Source: Rhodopseudomonas rhenobacensis (lineage in GTDB: Bacteria; Pseudomonadota; Alphaproteobacteria; Rhizobiales; Xanthobacteraceae). From it: DNA of 64,000 nucleotides. Both the position numbers and the translations under genes were made by a program. Every line of letters starts with the position of its first letter. The first letter of the stretch is position 1. Positions 63,337-64,000 of this stretch are shown here, in pieces. The notes under the pieces are model-generated. The model saw only the letters and a program-made list of their open reading frames with translations, did not search any database and had not been told where the DNA came from. The stretch covers positions 169,546 to 233,545 of the forward strand of contig NZ_JACHIH010000001.1 of NCBI RefSeq assembly GCF_014203125.1, given 5' to 3'.

Positions 63337-64000
63337 CCCGCTGTAGCCCACCCGTCAGGAGCCGTGGGATTTTGCAACGGCACCTGATCGCCTGGATTTG
63401 ACTTTGAGACAGATGAAAGCGAGGCCGAGAGCCACTGGAAGAACTCTTTGAACTGGAGGCCCTTCAGCTTCAGAGGCTCGCGAACCGCAATCGTACGTAA
63501 AATGCCGATATCAGCACCTTCGACGCCCACGGCATAAAACATGAAGGATTTCGCGGCCTCGCCCTCGTGAACGAGATGCGTGGCACGACTCACCGAGTCT
63601 GTCGGCGATCCGTCTGTGATCAAAAAGACCCAAGGGCGATAGTGCTTTACGCCAGCGGACCGGTAGGTCGCCTTCCTCTCCCTCAGCATATCGAGCGCTC
63701 TCTCGACGGCCTCGCCCATCGGGGTGGCACCCGCGCTTTCGATTTTGGGCGGATAGAAATTATGGATCGTCGCAAAGTCGGATTCGACCTTAACGGGCCC
63801 GAAGGTGACGATGGCGACCTCGACTCGCTTGGCCGCCAGGCTGTCCGCCGATAGCTCATCCCGAAATGCCTGAAGACCGTCGTTGAGCTGTTGTATAGGG
63901 GCACCGCTCATTGAGCCAGAATTGTCGAGCACAAGGATAACCGGGCATCGATTCTCGGGATTCTCTACGAATTCCACGGCATTGAACGGCTGTTGTGCAA
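63333..64000 (-). CDS. TerY-like von Willebrand factor A protein (5' end outside the window)
   Basis: The vWA domain has an intact [16 protein letters not shown], Thr in [10 protein letters not shown] and Asp in [10 protein letters not shown]. The frame stays open to the right edge (the residues before [12 protein letters not shown] read QQPFN-A), and family members start a few residues further upstream, so the true start lies beyond 64000. With the phosphatase and kinase it forms the TerY-P triad, linked in other genomes to stress response, tellurite-type resistance and phage conflict. Confidence 0.9.
   Translation of the reverse strand, partial: AQQPFNAVEFVENPENRCPVILVLDNSGSMSGAPIQQLNDGLQAFRDELSADSLAAKRVEVAIVTFGPVKVESDFATIHNFYPPKIESAGATPMGEAVERALDMLRERKATYRSAGVKHYRPWVFLITDGSPTDSVSRATHLVHEGEAAKSFMFYAVGVEGADIGILRTIAVREPLKLKGLQFKEFFQWLSASLSSVSKSNPGDQVPLQNPTAPDGWATAG

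Overview
The window reads as chromosome of a GC-rich alphaproteobacterium of the Bradyrhizobiaceae/Nitrobacteraceae, most like Rhodopseudomonas or Bradyrhizobium. This is inferred from the sdhCDAB order, the Att-type ABC cluster, many short intergenic palindromic repeats, the cioAB-type oxidase, the glutathione-dependent formaldehyde genes and the codon bias. No species claim is possible without a search.

Layout. 0-3.7 kb: succinate dehydrogenase operon (minus strand), divergent from a zinc/cobalt-type CDF exporter (4.1-5.1 kb). 5.1-5.5 kb: two intergenic repeat elements, one with inverted ends and a 5-bp direct repeat. 5.5-15.6 kb: a LivK-like binding protein with a strong terminator, flavodoxin + DUF2023, a MAPEG protein, an AttEFGH-like ABC/lipocalin system, an ATP-grasp protein and several micro-genes. 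15.8-21 kb: a vitamin B12 uptake locus, with btuB behind a cobalamin riboswitch and divergent btuCDF. 21-26.5 kb: a DUF938 methyltransferase, an MFS transporter, a cyanide-insensitive-type bd oxidase (cydA, cydB and a 42-codon DUF2474 gene that is easily missed) and a small exported protein. 26.6-33.5 kb: an ECF sigma factor, a response regulator, two histidine kinases and an orphan UgpB-like binding protein. 33.5-37.3 kb: a HTH-shikimate-kinase-like regulator (BoxR/BzdR type) next to fghA, gfa and frmA for formaldehyde oxidation.

38.4-48.0 kb is the most unusual part of the GC-rich backbone. Two divergent operons meet at a repeat-rich intergenic region. The minus-strand operon encodes a trypsin-like protease with an N-terminal EAD1-like domain, an all-helical protein carrying the same EAD1-like domain, and a membrane-anchored nSTAND-type NTPase. 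The plus-strand operon encodes an EndoG/NucA-type nuclease (DRGH motif), a subtilisin and a second trypsin-like protease. I interpret this as a STAND-controlled proteolytic/nucleolytic conflict system (predicted immunity or cell-suicide module).

48.5-54 kb: an ABC uptake operon (permease, binding protein, ATPase) with a double nitrilase-superfamily protein whose second domain has lost its catalytic residues, plus a LysR regulator. From about 54.5 kb to the end the sequence becomes visibly less GC-rich and codon use changes. A 14-bp piece matching the 3' end of a serine tRNA lies at this boundary, and the region then holds an ABC three-component (ABC-3C) system (nuclease-like CTD protein, middle component, DUF3732 SMC-like ATPase), debris of a DNA methyltransferase gene, and a TerY-P triad (vWA, PP2C phosphatase, Ser/Thr kinase with HhH). 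The vWA gene runs off the right edge. This part looks like a defence island.
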